Of a DNA stretch of 64,000 nt, positions 12,345 to 25,054 are shown in pieces. The stretch is from Selaginella moellendorffii (taxonomy: Eukaryota; Streptophyta; Lycopodiopsida; Selaginellales; Selaginellaceae). How positions within the stretch are numbered: position 1 is the first letter of the stretch; each line of letters starts with the position of its first letter. The stretch is from NCBI RefSeq assembly GCF_000143415.4, contig NW_003314269.1:3259354-3323353 (forward strand). The letters run 5' to 3'. Below the pieces are notes generated by a model that saw nothing but the letters and a program-made list of their open reading frames with translations, had not been told where the DNA came from and did not search any database. Both the position numbers and the translations under genes were made by a program.

Positions 12345-15173
12345 ATGGAGGTGTCGTCAATAACGCCATCGTCGCTCGTCGGATCCTCAGGCGCTACCAC
12401 AGATTTGGGGGGAGTGAGCCTCCGGCCTGGCGGCGGCCGAGGGTTTCCGAGGTTTGGGACCAGCAACGGTGCCCCCGGCGATGCAGCTGGAGGATTCTTG
12501 GGGCCGGGAGGGAGGACGCCCTCCGGATTCGTCTTCCGACCCGCTCCAGCCAAGGTATTGTTGCATGCTCGCCGCAATTAGGTCTGCTCGGGAGCTGGAT
12601 CGCAGCGCCGATCTGTGCATTCTCTGCGTGATATGACCGATTGTCTTGTGTAGGAGTCGAGGAAGGCCGATTGGGAAAAGCTGCGGTACACAAGGGAGGA
12701 CTTATTGCAGTATCAAGAGGTCTGTGCTACTTGTGCTCGCTGCGCAATCGCGGAATTTATCATCGCTGTGCAGATCTGTCGCGATGCTACATCGGAGATT
12801 TTGAGCTTGGTCGCTGAGGTGAATTCCAGCTTGAGCGAGGAACAAGAATGGAGCCGTCTGGACACAATGGTAATGCGTTTGGCTTTGTCTATGCCTCTGT
12901 AAGATGGAGAGTTTTTTTTTACCAGCCCCAGAGACCGGTGGAAACTGATAAAAGAGATTGGCGTACACGCAGTACCTCGGAAGACAAGGTGTCGCTTGTG
13001 GACTACTCCAAAGAGAGAGCGTCGAGCCAGTTCAATGCGCGACAGCCACCTCCGGTATGGCATTTAAATCAGAAATCTCCTCTAAGAGCTTGTTTATTAC
13101 CAGAACGACCGGCAGGCAGCTCCTCCAATAGTGAAGGCAGCTAATCCTTGGGTCCGGAGGGGATCACAGTCTGAGGAGGAGCGGGTGTTTAGAACGGTCA
13201 AGGGGTATCGATCGCTTTCCTGATTCTCTTGCGTGGATTCTCACCCCTTTTTTTTCTCAGAATATTGAACAAGTTGACACCTGAAAAGTATGACGTGTTG
13301 CTGGAACAATTGTTGCAAGCTGGCATTGATACTGCTGAGAAGCTCAAGGTAAGGCTTTCAATTTCGGCGATATATTTGGTGTTCACTGTTTCCTATTGCT
13401 TTCTTGCTGCAGGGAGTTATCTCGTTAATCTTCGACAAGGCTGTTGCAGAGCCGACATTCTGTCCCATGTATTCACAACTATGTGTACATTTGAGCACTA
13501 CCTTGCAAGAATTTCCTTCTTCCGAGCCGGGAGAGAAGCCTACGACCTTTCGTCGGATTCTGCTGAACACTTGCCAGGAAGAATTTGAAGGCGCCGCTGC
13601 ATTACGTGCTGAAGTGAAAGAAATGCGATCGCCTGAGCAAGAACTTGAACGCATGGACAAAGAAAGAAAGGTTAAACTACGCACACTTGGGAACATTCGA
13701 TTTATTGGCGAGCTTTTCAAGCAAAGGATGATCCCCGAGAAGATCGTGCACGCTTGCATTATGGTGAGTTGTGAAATTATGGTTATAACGTGTAACTTCT
13801 TCATAATTTCAGGAGTTACTTGGACCGGATCGGACTGCTATTCCTGTTGAAGAAAATATCGAAGCACTTTGCCAGCTTTTTGCGACTGTTGGAAAGCAAG
13901 TTGAGGAAAACTTGAAGTCCCGATCGTCGCTGGACGAATATTTCCGGAGAATGAAAGAGTTGGGTAACAACAAGAACCTGCCTTCGAGATTGCGGTTCAT
14001 GGTCCGCGACGTATTGGATCTGCGTAGCAACAAGTGGATTCCAAGACGAGAAGAGGTATGCTGTGTTTACTCCACCTTGTGTTTCAGGCTTTTAACTATC
14101 CCCATCTTTCCCAGATAAAAGCAAAGACCATAAACGAAATTCACGCGGAAGCAGAGCAGAAACTCGGGATACGTTCGAGAAACGGAAGGCCCGGGAGTGC
14201 CATAAACAAGGATTCATCGTTCATGCCAGCGGGTCGGTTGATGCCTGGTGCACCCATGCCCGGTGCTCCTGGAGCGCCTGGGGGGCCTCCTCGTTCAATG
14301 GGAATAGACCCCGATGGTCCTTGGGAAATGGCTGGACCCAAGAAGAGTAAGCAGCGAGAAGCGGCGGCAGCGGCGGCAGCGATGTCCTATCAGTCGGCAA
14401 ACATTCCCGGCCGCGTCCCGGGTAGACAACAAAGGGTGCTACCACAGGCAAGTTCGGTATTCTTGGGGAAGTCTAGTCCGCTGCTCGGGACCGGGGGTCC
14501 AACGGCCGAAGCGCCACCAGCGGCTCCAAAGCCAGCTCCGGCTCCAGCTCCGACTCCAGCTCCAGCTCCTCCGGTTATCAGTGAAGAGCGAGCCGCGACG
14601 CCATCTCCATCATCGGCCATACTGAACAAGAAGTCTGAGTCGCTACTGGAGGAGTACTTCAGCATCATGGACTTGACGGAGGCAACGCTGTGCATCCAGG
14701 AGATGAAGTCTCCGGACTATCATCCACAGTTCGTCCAGGTTGCCGTGACACTGGCGCTGGAGAAGCGCGACAGGGAGCGCGAGCTCCTCTTCAAGCTCTT
14801 CAACCATCTCCATGCGCAGGGGGTGGTGACGGAGGCGCAGCTCGCGTCGGGGCTGATGCTTCTAGCCGAGCAGCTGGACGAGACCGCTATCGACAGTCCC
14901 ATGGCGCCCAAACAGATTGGCCAGCTCGTTGCGGCGCTCGCGACGTCGCGAGCTTTGCAGCTGAAGATCTTGCCGGGGATTCTGGAGAAGGTCCAGGACG
15001 AGTATGTCCGGCGCCAGGTGCTCGAGGCGGTGCTCAAGGATCTCAAGTCCAGAGATGGCGGTGACAAGGTGATGGTCTCGGCCAGGAGCGATTTGAAGAG
15101 CTGCGTCAAGCTCTTGAACGAAGAGGAGGAGGCGCTAATGCAGACCCTACAGAGGGAAGGGATATCTATCTAA
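12345..15173 (+). CDS. EIF(ISO)4G: Eukaryotic translation initiation factor isoform 4G (plant-specific scaffold)
   Basis: Scaffold of the plant eIFiso4F cap-binding complex; it joins eIFiso4E, eIF4A and eIF3. Nine exons join in phase (12345-12554, 12654-12719, 12774-12869, 12926-13054, 13104-13204, 13261-13348, 13413-13763, 13813-14055, 14115-15173) to give 780 aa, the usual family length. Exon 2 encodes the cap-binding-protein site YTREDLLQ (YxxxxL plus hydrophobic). Exons 5-8 encode the MIF4G HEAT domain ([16 protein letters not shown], then [20 protein letters not shown]). The last exon has a Gly/Pro- and Ala/Pro-rich linker and the C-terminal MA3 domain (from about [15 protein letters not shown]). 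The ATG at 12345 starts the first conserved exon. In-frame codons upstream (12333) lack an ATG. Confidence 0.96.
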
Positions 15174-17735
15174 GTTTATGGGCGAGTGGTGCACAGGTGA
15201 GTTTTGGTCTATTTTTTATCTTTATAATTTTCTTTTTTCTTTTTGGTTTTTCTTGCAAAAGGCAAAGTGTAGCTATGTCTTTTGAACCGGTTTCCTTTTT
15301 TCTTTTCGCTTTGGAGAGAACAAAAAAAGAACAAAAGCGGAATTTTCGTTTGATATAGTAATACTATACATTATTATTAAGAGGTAGTTAGAGTGTAGAG
15401 TCCTAACGCATAATTATTTTGATTAATCTGCATTAAAACCGTTAAATCCCAATCTAATTAGAGAAAACTTATCAGAAATTTAAACTTATAATTTCTCCTT
15501 TTTTTAATAGACATCCATGGTAAAGTAAAGCTTAAATCTATACAAGGAAAACCATTGTGTTCATCCCCTTTGAAAAGTAATATTGATCTCAGTCTGTTAA
15601 GGGTTTTAGTTGGGTTGGAGTTCTATGAATGTCTACTCCTTATACAAGTTAATTTTTTTAAAAAAAATAAGTAGAAAGAAACATTAATATTAATTTATAG
15701 AGAAAAATTAGAAAATGGTATTAAGAATATGTTGACTGATACCTGAAACTGTTTCAAAACAGAATAAATCTAACTATGGTTTGTTTTGAAAGATTTATTC
15801 TAAAGTGAAAATAATATTTCTCAATAATTAAGATTTAATTTTAGAAGATCATAGTAATTTTCTATGCTGTGTAGCAAGTAGCAACACTTGTTTTGCTTTT
15901 GAGTTTTTATATTTTTGTAGTTTAATAAGTTATCTATTTCAGTAAGCATTAGTTTTTGGTAGGTTATATCTTCTGGACTTTTCTCCAATACCTTTCATAA
16001 GTGGTATACTTGCATAAAGATAAAATTTACAATTTTTTAAAATTATATAAGATGGTAAAGCAATCATATGCTCTAGTTTTTCCCATTCCAAATGCTAACC
16101 TACAAAATAAGAGGTTTCAGGCACACTTCCAAAGAAAGAAGTGCCTACATAAAAACCTAATGTGAAAGTCTTTGAGTAACAAGAAATTTAAAGTTCAGAT
16201 TATCTTACACCCTTTACCATATGATTGCTCCATATTGGGAGTTGAGCCAGGGGAAGCAATACATGTTTTTGCTAGAGCTCCTTTGGCTCAACTTGATTCT
16301 CAAGAGCAATTAGTCATGGACAAGGACTTAAGCCAATAGGTATAATGCCGGTAAGAGAGCAGAAGGAGCTTGAAGGAAGGGTGCATCGAAAGGATGATGG
16401 CATAGCCATTTTGGTGATGTATTGGTACATTATAAATTTTGGTTAATATACTAACTTCATGTATATTTAGATTACAAGGCTGTACACCTTCTAAAAGGTA
16501 CTAAAGCAATTGTTTTTTCAATTTTGTAATGTCCGAAGCACATGAAAATATTTACTAAAGGAAATGTTTCTTTAAAGTTTAGGCAATATCCTAAAATATG
16601 CTTGAATATTTTAGGTATAATTTATCTTCTACCCTTTATTGCCATTAACTTTTGAGTTAAAACCTTCGACTCCTAAAAACAAAGTATGAGTGTTGGCTTT
16701 GCCAACTACCCAACATTTGCTGGGCAAATACCAGTATAGTGATAATTCTGGTCATATATATAATGGATATCTGTCGGTGATCCTCTTGTTCATTTGTTGA
16801 AAGTAAAGAATAGAATCAAAATAATGACACGAGTCGCTAGTGCTCAACCCCTTTAAAATATTTCTCTTCTATCTCAAGGTCTTATTCAATGTGTCAATAG
16901 CTAAAGCAATCTATTTAATCTTCCGTCGAAAAAGTGTAAACTTGGAGTACTAATCCATGACTTCAAACTTTCAAAGTCTAGGAGGCCCTTGAATAATTCA
17001 TTGGAATCGATAACGAATAAAACTATGTACTGGTAAAATCGGCATCCCACGGCCAAGATCACCTTAACTCAACGGTGGAAGGTATGTACACGTCGGTCCA
17101 TCTTTTTCTCATCTTTCCCGTTGGTTTTAAAGCTGATTCGCTTCCAGCTTGAGCGACGAAGGCGAGAGAGAGAGAGAGAGAGAGAGGCGAGTGAGCGAGC
17201 GGGCATCTCTTTCTTGACAGCGATCTGCGGCCACTGCGCGCAGCGCAATCGCAGCGCCTGCGCCGTCGCGGTGGTACTACCGTTTCTTTCTCGTCTTTCT
17301 CTTTCCCTGACAATCGGGCGCCTGGAAATCGATAGGTTTTGTCACGGTTCTCGAATTCCACCTCGGAAGATCGATATTTCGCGATATTTCGGGGTTGAGT
17401 CGCTTTGGCGCTGGAAAATTATGGTCGCGAAATCCCGTGATCTCATAGTTTTCTCTACAACAACGTCAACAATGACCGCTCGCGTGAGAACTCCGCAGGG
17501 TTTGAACGTTCTCTTCTTCTGGCGCCCAATGGGAGGTACTAGAGAATCGACCGCGGCTATCTGGTAACCCAGAGCTTTTAAAGCTATCTCTATCTACCTA
17601 TCTATCTATCTATCTATTAGCTATATAGCTACAAGAGAGAAAATTTGCTATATTATAGGTGGTTTCCAAGCTTAAAGCATAGAAATAGTACTAAAAATCC
17701 TCACCAGATCTTGGCTCAAGTGCTACGATATCGTC
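15174..17735. other. AT-rich intergenic DNA and 5' region of the AP2-like gene
   Basis: 15174-17050 is AT-rich with no gene recognised. 17050-17735 is GC-richer and probably contains the leader of the AP2-like gene. It includes a (GA)n tract at 17165-17187 and a CTAT tetranucleotide repeat at about 17584-17618. The short ORF at 17121-17567 is interrupted by simple sequence and matches no family I know. Confidence 0.5.
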
Positions 17736-19392
17736 ATGTTGGACTTAAATCTCCAGCCCGCGATGGAAGAAGATGACTATAGTACCACCGAAGCTCAAGT
17801 GACCAAAGGCAAGTTCTCCGATTATGAAGAAGCTTTGTCCGACAAGAAGAAGAGCGAAGAACATCTGGATAGTATCGAAGAGAAGCCGTCCCAGGAGTGC
17901 TTGTCCGGAACTTCCAGCTCGGGTGTGGTCAACCCAGCAGCGCAAGCCACCAGCAGCTTATCCGAGTCCGAGGATACCGGAGATGGCATGACTTCCAAGG
18001 ACCCTCTACTGCTGGCCACCGATTCTTGCGCTCCGGCAACTCCCTGCGATCAATTTGGGAGCGAGAGCGATGCTTCTCTCCTTCTGGATGTGGCTGCTGC
18101 GGATCCAGGAAGCTCTGAAAGTGAAGCTGAGGAGTTCCCTCTCTTTATCACACGCCAGTTTCTACCTTTGGAGCCACTCTTCGCAAACGCTTCTCCAGCG
18201 ATCTTTGCAACAGCAGCAGATAGTGGGAAGGACGAGAGTCTTATGATCAGCACGGTAATGATGGGGAAGCGTCAGTTCGGCTGCATCGATGCCATTACTT
18301 TGGAGCTGCTCGATCCAGTCAGTGCTCCTCCTCCTCCACCAGCTCCAGCTCCAGCTCCAGCGAAGAAAAGTCGACGCGGTCCGAGATCCAGGAGCTCACA
18401 GTACCGAGGCGTGACCTTCTACAGGCGAACTGGACGATGGGAATCACACATATGGTGAGCGAAAGTTCCTGGCTATCATGAAAGTTCTCTCACTTTTGCT
18501 TTTCGGCTCGCTTGGTCTTTTGTTTTCAAGGGACACGGGAAAGCAGGTTTATCTCGGTGAGCTTCGATCCATTTATTCTCCCGACGCTGCTAGCTAATGG
18601 GTGTCATTTCTTTTCCCAGGTGGCTTTGACACAGCTCACGCTGCCGCCAGGTAAGCTTTTCAAGTGCTCGAACTTGGAAAGCACACATAATAGAGAGATC
18701 CTACGTACTGTAAATTGTGCAGAGCTTACGACAAGGCTGCAATTAAATTCCGTGGCATGGATGCCGACATCAACTTCAACTTAAGTGACTACCAAGAGGA
18801 AATCAAGCAGGCAAGTTACACTTTCTTTTCTCTTGCTTTACTTTCAAGAGTTGTTTATAGTGCTGATGGAAACTCCTGGCTTTTATAGATGTCCCCGCTC
18901 TCCAAGGAAGAGTTTGTGCATATACTTCGCCGCCAGAGCACTGGCTTTTCTCGTGGCAGCTCAAAGTATCGCGGGGTGACTTTGCATAAATGTGGAAGGT
19001 GGGAGGCAAGAATGGGACAGTTCCTTGGAAAGAAGTGAGTTTGGGCCGCGGGAACATAACTAACTCACGACTCTTTTCTTGGTTTTGCGCCAGATACATC
19101 TACTTGGGGCTTTTCAACACCGAGGAAGATGCGGCGAGGTAAAATGCTACAAAAGCTACATTCCTTTGTGTTAAGTTTGATTTATATGATTGCCTCAAAT
19201 CTTATGCAGAGCATATGATCTTGCGGCTGTTCGTTGCAATGGCGGAGAAGCTGTGACCAACTTTGATCCCAGTAATTACACTCAATACCAAGGTAGTTTG
19301 CCACTTTTGCTCTGTTTGGGTTTGAGATTGTTGTGCATGTGTCAGATCACCTGCAGCTTAATCTTGGTGGATCATGCCAACTGGAAAAATGA
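17736..19392 (+). CDS. euAP2-type (APETALA2/TOE-like) transcription factor with two AP2 domains
   Basis: DNA-binding regulator of the euAP2 group. Eight exons join in phase (17736-18454, 18531-18556, 18620-18650, 18723-18810, 18889-19034, 19094-19138, 19210-19292, 19346-19392) to give 394 aa. The N-terminus MLDLNLQP is an EAR-type LDLNL motif. [14 protein letters not shown] matches the euAP2 TRQFFP-type motif. The basic nuclear-localisation-like [20 protein letters not shown] precedes AP2 domain 1, which continues as [20 protein letters not shown]; it lacks the ten-residue insertion of the ANT group. Domain 2 begins [20 protein letters not shown]. The intron after exon 4 has a GC-AG boundary (GCAAGT donor at 18811), required for frame. 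The protein ends with [10 protein letters not shown] just after domain 2, shorter than seed-plant AP2, and no miR172-type site was seen. Confidence 0.93.
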
Positions 19393-21660
19393 GGCCAGTT
19401 TGAGCAGGTATGATAGTTCATTTCCTATTACAAAACTTTCTTATAGCAAGAATAGCAGTACAAAAAGATAATCTTCGAAAGAAAAAAAAAGCTTTTGTAA
19501 TATTGTAAAATGTACATTAATGAATTAATGAATTGTAAGTTATAGAGGAAGTAATTGGACTTTTTATGTATACATACTAATACTAATATATATGTGTGTA
19601 TGTGTGTATGCGCGCTTGTGAGTGCAGATAAATGTGCACATTGGATTAGCCCAAAATCCTCAGCTTATATAGAGGAGTGTGGTCCTATTATAATAGCATG
19701 CAAACTCACATCATTCCCTCTTTGGAACAGTAATATTAGGTTGATATTCCATAATTTTTGTCACTTATTTGGCTTTACCCAAGAAATTAAAAAATATCTA
19801 CAACTTATATTTTATATGGCAAAAGGTTTTTCTGTTAAATATACTAGGTTCATTTTTTAGTGAAATATGGCTGGAAATAAAAATAAAAAAAATTATAGAG
19901 ATAAAAAAGAACTTTTAAAGTTTATATTAATATGGAAATGGTATTAAGTAATGAATTAATCTATTGTAAATATAGTAATATTATTTATTCTATAAGAAAA
20001 TAATTTGCTACATATCTTATCTATTAATTTTTCAGTTAAGAAATTTAAATAAAAGCCAATCTGCAACATTTTTAATGTATCATGGTTCTATGAAAAAAAT
20101 ATTAACCTGATAAAATTTCAAATGTAATAGAAATTATGAGAGCATATATTTCCATGAATTATAAATTTATCTAATTTTAGAAATTATAGCTATAAAGTCT
20201 ATAAATATATGTATGTATATGTATTACCTTTCTCTAAAATCCTAGATGTAGTTACAAGAATTAATAGAATTATGTTTTGGGAAGATATAAAAAAATTATA
20301 TATACTGTAATTTACCATATAAAGAAAAAAAATTTTAAAAAATTTTAAAAACAGAAATTTGACTTTAGTATAACTATACATATAAGTATTAAATTACAAC
20401 TATGTGCAAAATTTTAAACTATATTTAATTAAAAAGTAATGTTAAAATATAGAAAATATAGGATTTGATATTAATAAAATACTTTATTTAAGATTGATAT
20501 TATGCAATATTGTACAGTTTATTAATTTGTCAAATCTTGTAAATAATGTGCAGAATGAAGAATATGAGATGCAATAGAGTTTAGTATATAAGCATACTAT
20601 ATGCTATTTGCATATAGCAATGTTTGGTTTACTTAATAATATTTTAATATTATTTATTTATCCATTTGATAGTTACAAGATTAATGTTTTCACATAAGAC
20701 TGTAGAATAGACTAATATATACCAGAAAGTTTTATAACTATAACTACAAGTTTATTCTAAATGAATAACACCTATTAGATGGTAGAATATCCCAAAATAT
20801 CTAAATATATTTTAGGTATATCTACTCCCAAGCAAACAAAAAATTCAATACATTCATTTCAACTTTTGCTAAATTAATTTTAGTTTTACATTTGAATGTT
20901 TTTCTTGAATGATTAAGTTTATTTTTATTGAAGAGTGTCTATTTTTTTTTTAATTTAATTTTAAATGTCAAATAAGAATTAAAGATAGTCTTTACAAATG
21001 AGATAGAAGTAAATATTAGGCAACATCTACATTTGTTTTGTTTTGGTTGTATATGTATGGCAACTAATATGTGCTTGCGTATGAGAGTATTATATATTTA
21101 CATAAGTGTGGATTTTTTTATTTATTTTGAGTTGCATAAAAAAATATAATGCATATAATCAGTTTATAATTGTTATATAAGAAATCAAAATGTGATTGTG
21201 CATATAATATTTTTGTTATAGCTATGCCATATATGCATGGTGTATGATACCTTAGATTGCAATGTAAAACTAATGTCACATTATCCCAGACAACATGACG
21301 TCATTGCAAATCTTACAAGGGTTTTATGTGAGCAAGTATGCAACATAGATTTTACATAAGCAAGAATGCAGTACTAATTTATATAATGTGAGATAAATAT
21401 TCCACAACTCTCCTTTTCCTTTTACAATGTCATGTAAAGATGAGTAATCTATGGAGTAATGGGACAAGAAGCACCATCACTAAATTGTGGTATTGAATGG
21501 AAGATTCTCATCTCATCACTGCACAAATTACAATGGAGTGTCTAGTTGATACTTTCTTAGTCATAGCCACTAGCTTTTATTCCTTTAACAAGCATGCAAA
21601 TGTTAATTTTTATATTGATTAGCCATAAGTGTATATGTAACTTTGTTTCTCTTATTGATC
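19393..21660. other. Very AT-rich intergenic DNA
   Basis: Long A/T runs and simple sequence. No exon, RNA gene or transposon domain is recognisable on either strand. Confidence 0.6.
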
Positions 21661-22300
21661 TTCACCAAAGCCTTTGCATCTTTGAGATGCCTGGCCCGCT
21701 TGACTGCATCCATCAAGCGCCCAAAGAACTCTTTGCCGAGCATATAGATAGCTCAGCTCTAGAGGCATAAATTTGAAAACCATCATTGCCTTATCTAAAT
21801 GGTTTATTCATCCCAAGAGATCAATTACTCCATGGTAGTACTCACATCCAAGGTAGATTCTATACTTCATCTTCATTGCATATAAACACTCTTTTCCCTG
21901 TTTTACAAGCCCCACATGGCTAGAAGTGCTAATGATTGACAGAAATGTAAAGCTATTGGGATGAAGGCTGAGATCTTGCATGTTATGAAAGCTTTCAAAC
22001 ATGGAGATAGTGTCTTCTTGGGGACCATATCCAGCTACAAGTGCCATCTAGGTTAAAAGATCTTCTGACAGCACCAAATTGAAAACTTGTTAAGCAAAGA
22101 CCACACTTCCAACTTTGCAATAGAAGTTGATTAGGCACATCACTATGACTTGATTGCTCTCTAGTCCATAGTGGCAACTTTTTGCATGTGCTCTTCATCC
22201 CAATTGCCAAGCCCCAATGTTGCTGCAAGCTTTGAGCCCCATTGGCACTTTTGCTTCTTTGAGTTGCCTAATAGTGCAAAACTATACCTTACTCCAATGC
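21660..22300 (-). pseudogene. Decayed PPR gene fragment
   Basis: The minus strand at 21808-22047 reads ALVAGYGPQEDTISMFESFH, then HPNSFTFLSIISTSSHVGLV, then GVIDLLG. These match the last PPR/E region of plant PPR proteins (family pattern PNxxTFxxxLxACSHxGLVxxG, then YxxxVDLLGRAG). The preceding reading (22000-22230) needs frame changes, and the continuation toward 21660 carries GRLMDAVKRARHLKDAKAL-like residues in another register. It has no intact ORF and AT-rich composition, so it is an old fragment unrelated to the intact PPR gene at 10.3 kb. Confidence 0.6.
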
Positions 22301-23850
22301 CACCAGTTTCATGAAAATTCCATCCATCTCCTTGCTTTCTTCTCTAGTAGCAAGACTCACATAGCTTCGAGAATTTAGGATATAACTGTTAGATTGTATG
22401 GCTTAAAATAATTCTAATATTAAAACTTTAAGTATATGATGTTAAGGTTGTTTATTGTTAAAGGAGTTTTATGGTTGATGCTTATGCTTTTTCTGAAGTT
22501 CCTCTCTCTTCTCCACTCTCTTCTAATATTTATGACGAGGGCCTATCGAGTAATATAACCAACCAAGATTTTCTACTTTAATAACAAAGTAACCATAGGA
22601 TCACCTTTTGATAATGTCCAAAAACCATGCAAATATGCATAAAGCTTTTTGAAACCCTAAATTGCTACTAAATACTCCTTCTTTAATGTGGAGTAGATCA
22701 ATTTTATTGGTTGTAATGTATGGTTGATATATGTAATAAGATGATGTTGATTAGACACACTCAGGCTTTTTTGCATCAACACACCTCCAAGATTGATATT
22801 AAAAACATCCACATTTAAAATAAAAGGTCAAGTGTAAAAGAGAATGAAGAAATAAGAGCAAAAAGCATAATTATGAACATTGAGCAAAACATTGCTAAAA
22901 AATTTTGCTTTCAAAGACAAATTGCAATGCCTCTTACCTCCACTAATGTGAGTGCTTAGAAATAAGTATATTAATTAGGGTTTAGACCCTTACTTATATG
23001 AAAAAATGGACGGATTAAATTCAATCCCAAATTAATATGCTATAGTACTATAATTAGCATATTACCTAGGTAAGATAAGTTTAAACCTTCAAAAAATGAT
23101 CATCTGTAGATACAAGATAAAACTATGTTATACTTAACAAATTTTTCTCAATAAAAACTGATAAGAAAATCTTACTTAAAATATTTAGATATATTTATTA
23201 ATCATAATTTTTACAATATTTATTTAAAATTACAAATATGCAATATTGGTACTTATATTACTAATTTCACAACTCAACATTTGAGATAAAAAAATTAATT
23301 AAAAAGTCCACACTCTCAAGAGAACACATAAACTCTGGAAAACAACATCATCAAAATTTTGCATCATCAAAGAAGTGGACTTCCCACTTAATAACAATTG
23401 TAAAACAAAGACTTTTAATAACACTCACAGCTAGGATACATGCTCAACTTAAAACTTTAGCAAAAGTGACTCATCTTTTGAAACAAGAGAATACTTAACA
23501 CTAGAATTGATCAAAGACTTTCGACCAATGAAACAAAATAAAAATCTCAACTTCACTTATACGCTTAACATCTAAACTAATATAAAGAGGAGAAAACACT
23601 CAACTCAAAACCAAACTAAGAATGAAAATTATAAGAGTCACAAATGATTGATATATCAAGTGAAGGAAATATTCTAAATGAGGAAACAAACACTAAGAAC
23701 ATATAAAGGTGGTTCAGGCTAAGAAATATCAAAAAGTTGGGAAAAATTTGAACACAAAAAAAAAGGATCAAATGGCTTATAAGCTTTCATGAGAAATATG
23801 GTATCCAAAATAAGTTGTGTTTTTGGACCCAAATACACACTTTAACCACT
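22300..23850. other. AT-rich spacer, probably retroelement-derived
   Basis: No gene recognised. It directly adjoins a gypsy RT relic, so part of it may be the decayed remainder of the same element. Confidence 0.4.
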
Positions 23851-24360
23851 TTAGCTTTAAATCAATGTTTTGCAACTGATTTAATAGTTTACAAATATCA
23901 TAAATGTGCTCTTCTCATGTCCCCTCTAAATGGATGAAGACATCATTGATAAAGCCATTAGTCACCTTTAGCTATTGCAAAAAACTTTGTCTATCATCTG
24001 TTAAAAAGTTGTTGAAACATTGGTTAAACTAAATGGTATTAGAACTCGTAAAAACTAAATGGTGTACGAAAAACAATATTATGAACATTTTTCTCAACCA
24101 TCAACACTTACCAGTACCTAGAAGCAAGATTTAACATAGTGAATCAACAACTTCTCCTTAAACAATTTAGAAGATCAATAATGTGAGGAAAAGGGTACAT
24201 ATCTAGGATAGTCACTTTGTTTAATAAATAATAGTTAATGCATAAGCAAATACTTTTATTAGGCTTCATCATAAGATGAAGTTCATATGCCCAAGGACTC
24301 TGAGACTTTCGAATAACACCCTTCTCTAACATTTCCTTAATGTTTATGAGTAAAATCTTG
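23850..24360 (-). pseudogene. Ty3/gypsy reverse transcriptase relic
   Basis: The minus strand from about 24332 reads MLEKGVIRKSQSPWAYELHL, then INYYLLNKVTILDMYPFPHI and IDLLN. This is the start of the gypsy RT domain (family pattern GVIRPSxSPWASPVVLVKKK, then DYRALNKVTIKDxxPIPRID). Further on, interrupted by stops, FRTPFSFYEF and QLFNR pieces match the FRTRYGHYEF and MN motifs. The multiple stops show an old, dead copy. Confidence 0.75.
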
Positions 24361-24399
24361 ATTTTCTTTAGTGACTAATGTCAAACAGAAACCTTGATG

Positions 24400-24620
24400 T
24401 GAGACACAAAATCCCTAGGCCCCCAAAGTGGAGCCGGAAGGGCTCCACGTGGTAGTGGCCGAAGCGAAAGCCAAACGAGCGTAACACGTTTGGACTAAAA
24501 GCTCCGACTTGGAAGGTCGAGAGTGGGAGTGGAACTCCCAACAAAGTGCTCGAGGAGCAAGCACGAGGCAACCAATAAGCAAGGCTCCAAAAAGGGACCC
24601 AAAAAGGACCAACACATGAC
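24400..24620. other. Junction between gypsy relic and minisatellite
   Basis: A GC-richer segment abruptly follows the AT-rich RT relic. It carries no recognised domain and leads into the GAGTCC/GAGATG array. It is probably part of the same inserted block that runs to about 26000. Confidence 0.35.
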
Positions 24621-24627
24621 ACGTGGA

Positions 24628-25052
24628 AGTGTCTGAGATGGAGTCCGAGGTGGACCGAGACGGAGTCCGAGATGGAGTCCGAGATGGAGTCCGAGATGGA
24701 GTCCAAGATGGAGTCCGAGATAGAGTCCGAGGTGGACTGAGACGGAGTCCGAGATGGAGTCCGAGATGGACCGAGACGGAGTCCGAGATGGAGTCCGAGA
24801 CGAAGTCCAAGGTGGACTGAGACGGAGTCTGAGATGGAGTCCAAGATGGACCGAGATGGAGTCCGAGATGGACCCGAGATGGAATCCGAGATGGAGTCCG
24901 AGAAGGACCTGAGATGGAGTCTGAGGTCGAGACCGAGACCGGGACCGAGACCGAGACCGAGACCAAGACCGAGACCGAGACCGAGATCGGGACCGAGACC
25001 GAGGCCGAGGCCGAGTCCGAGTCCGAGTCCGAGTCCGAGTCTGAGAGGGTGA
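24628..25052. repeat. GAGTCC/GAGATG/GAGACC hexamer-based minisatellite
   Basis: About 420 bp of tandem hexamers in higher-order dodecamers: GAGTCCGAGATG and GACCGAGACG types on the left, CCGAGA/GAGACC in the middle (24930-25000), GAGTCC on the right. All periods are multiples of three, so several frames stay open on both strands and encode low-complexity Ser-Asp, Arg-Pro or Glu-Thr repeats. These long ORFs (for example 24368-25318 minus) are best seen as by-products of the repeat. Confidence 0.85.
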
Positions 25053-25054
25053 AA

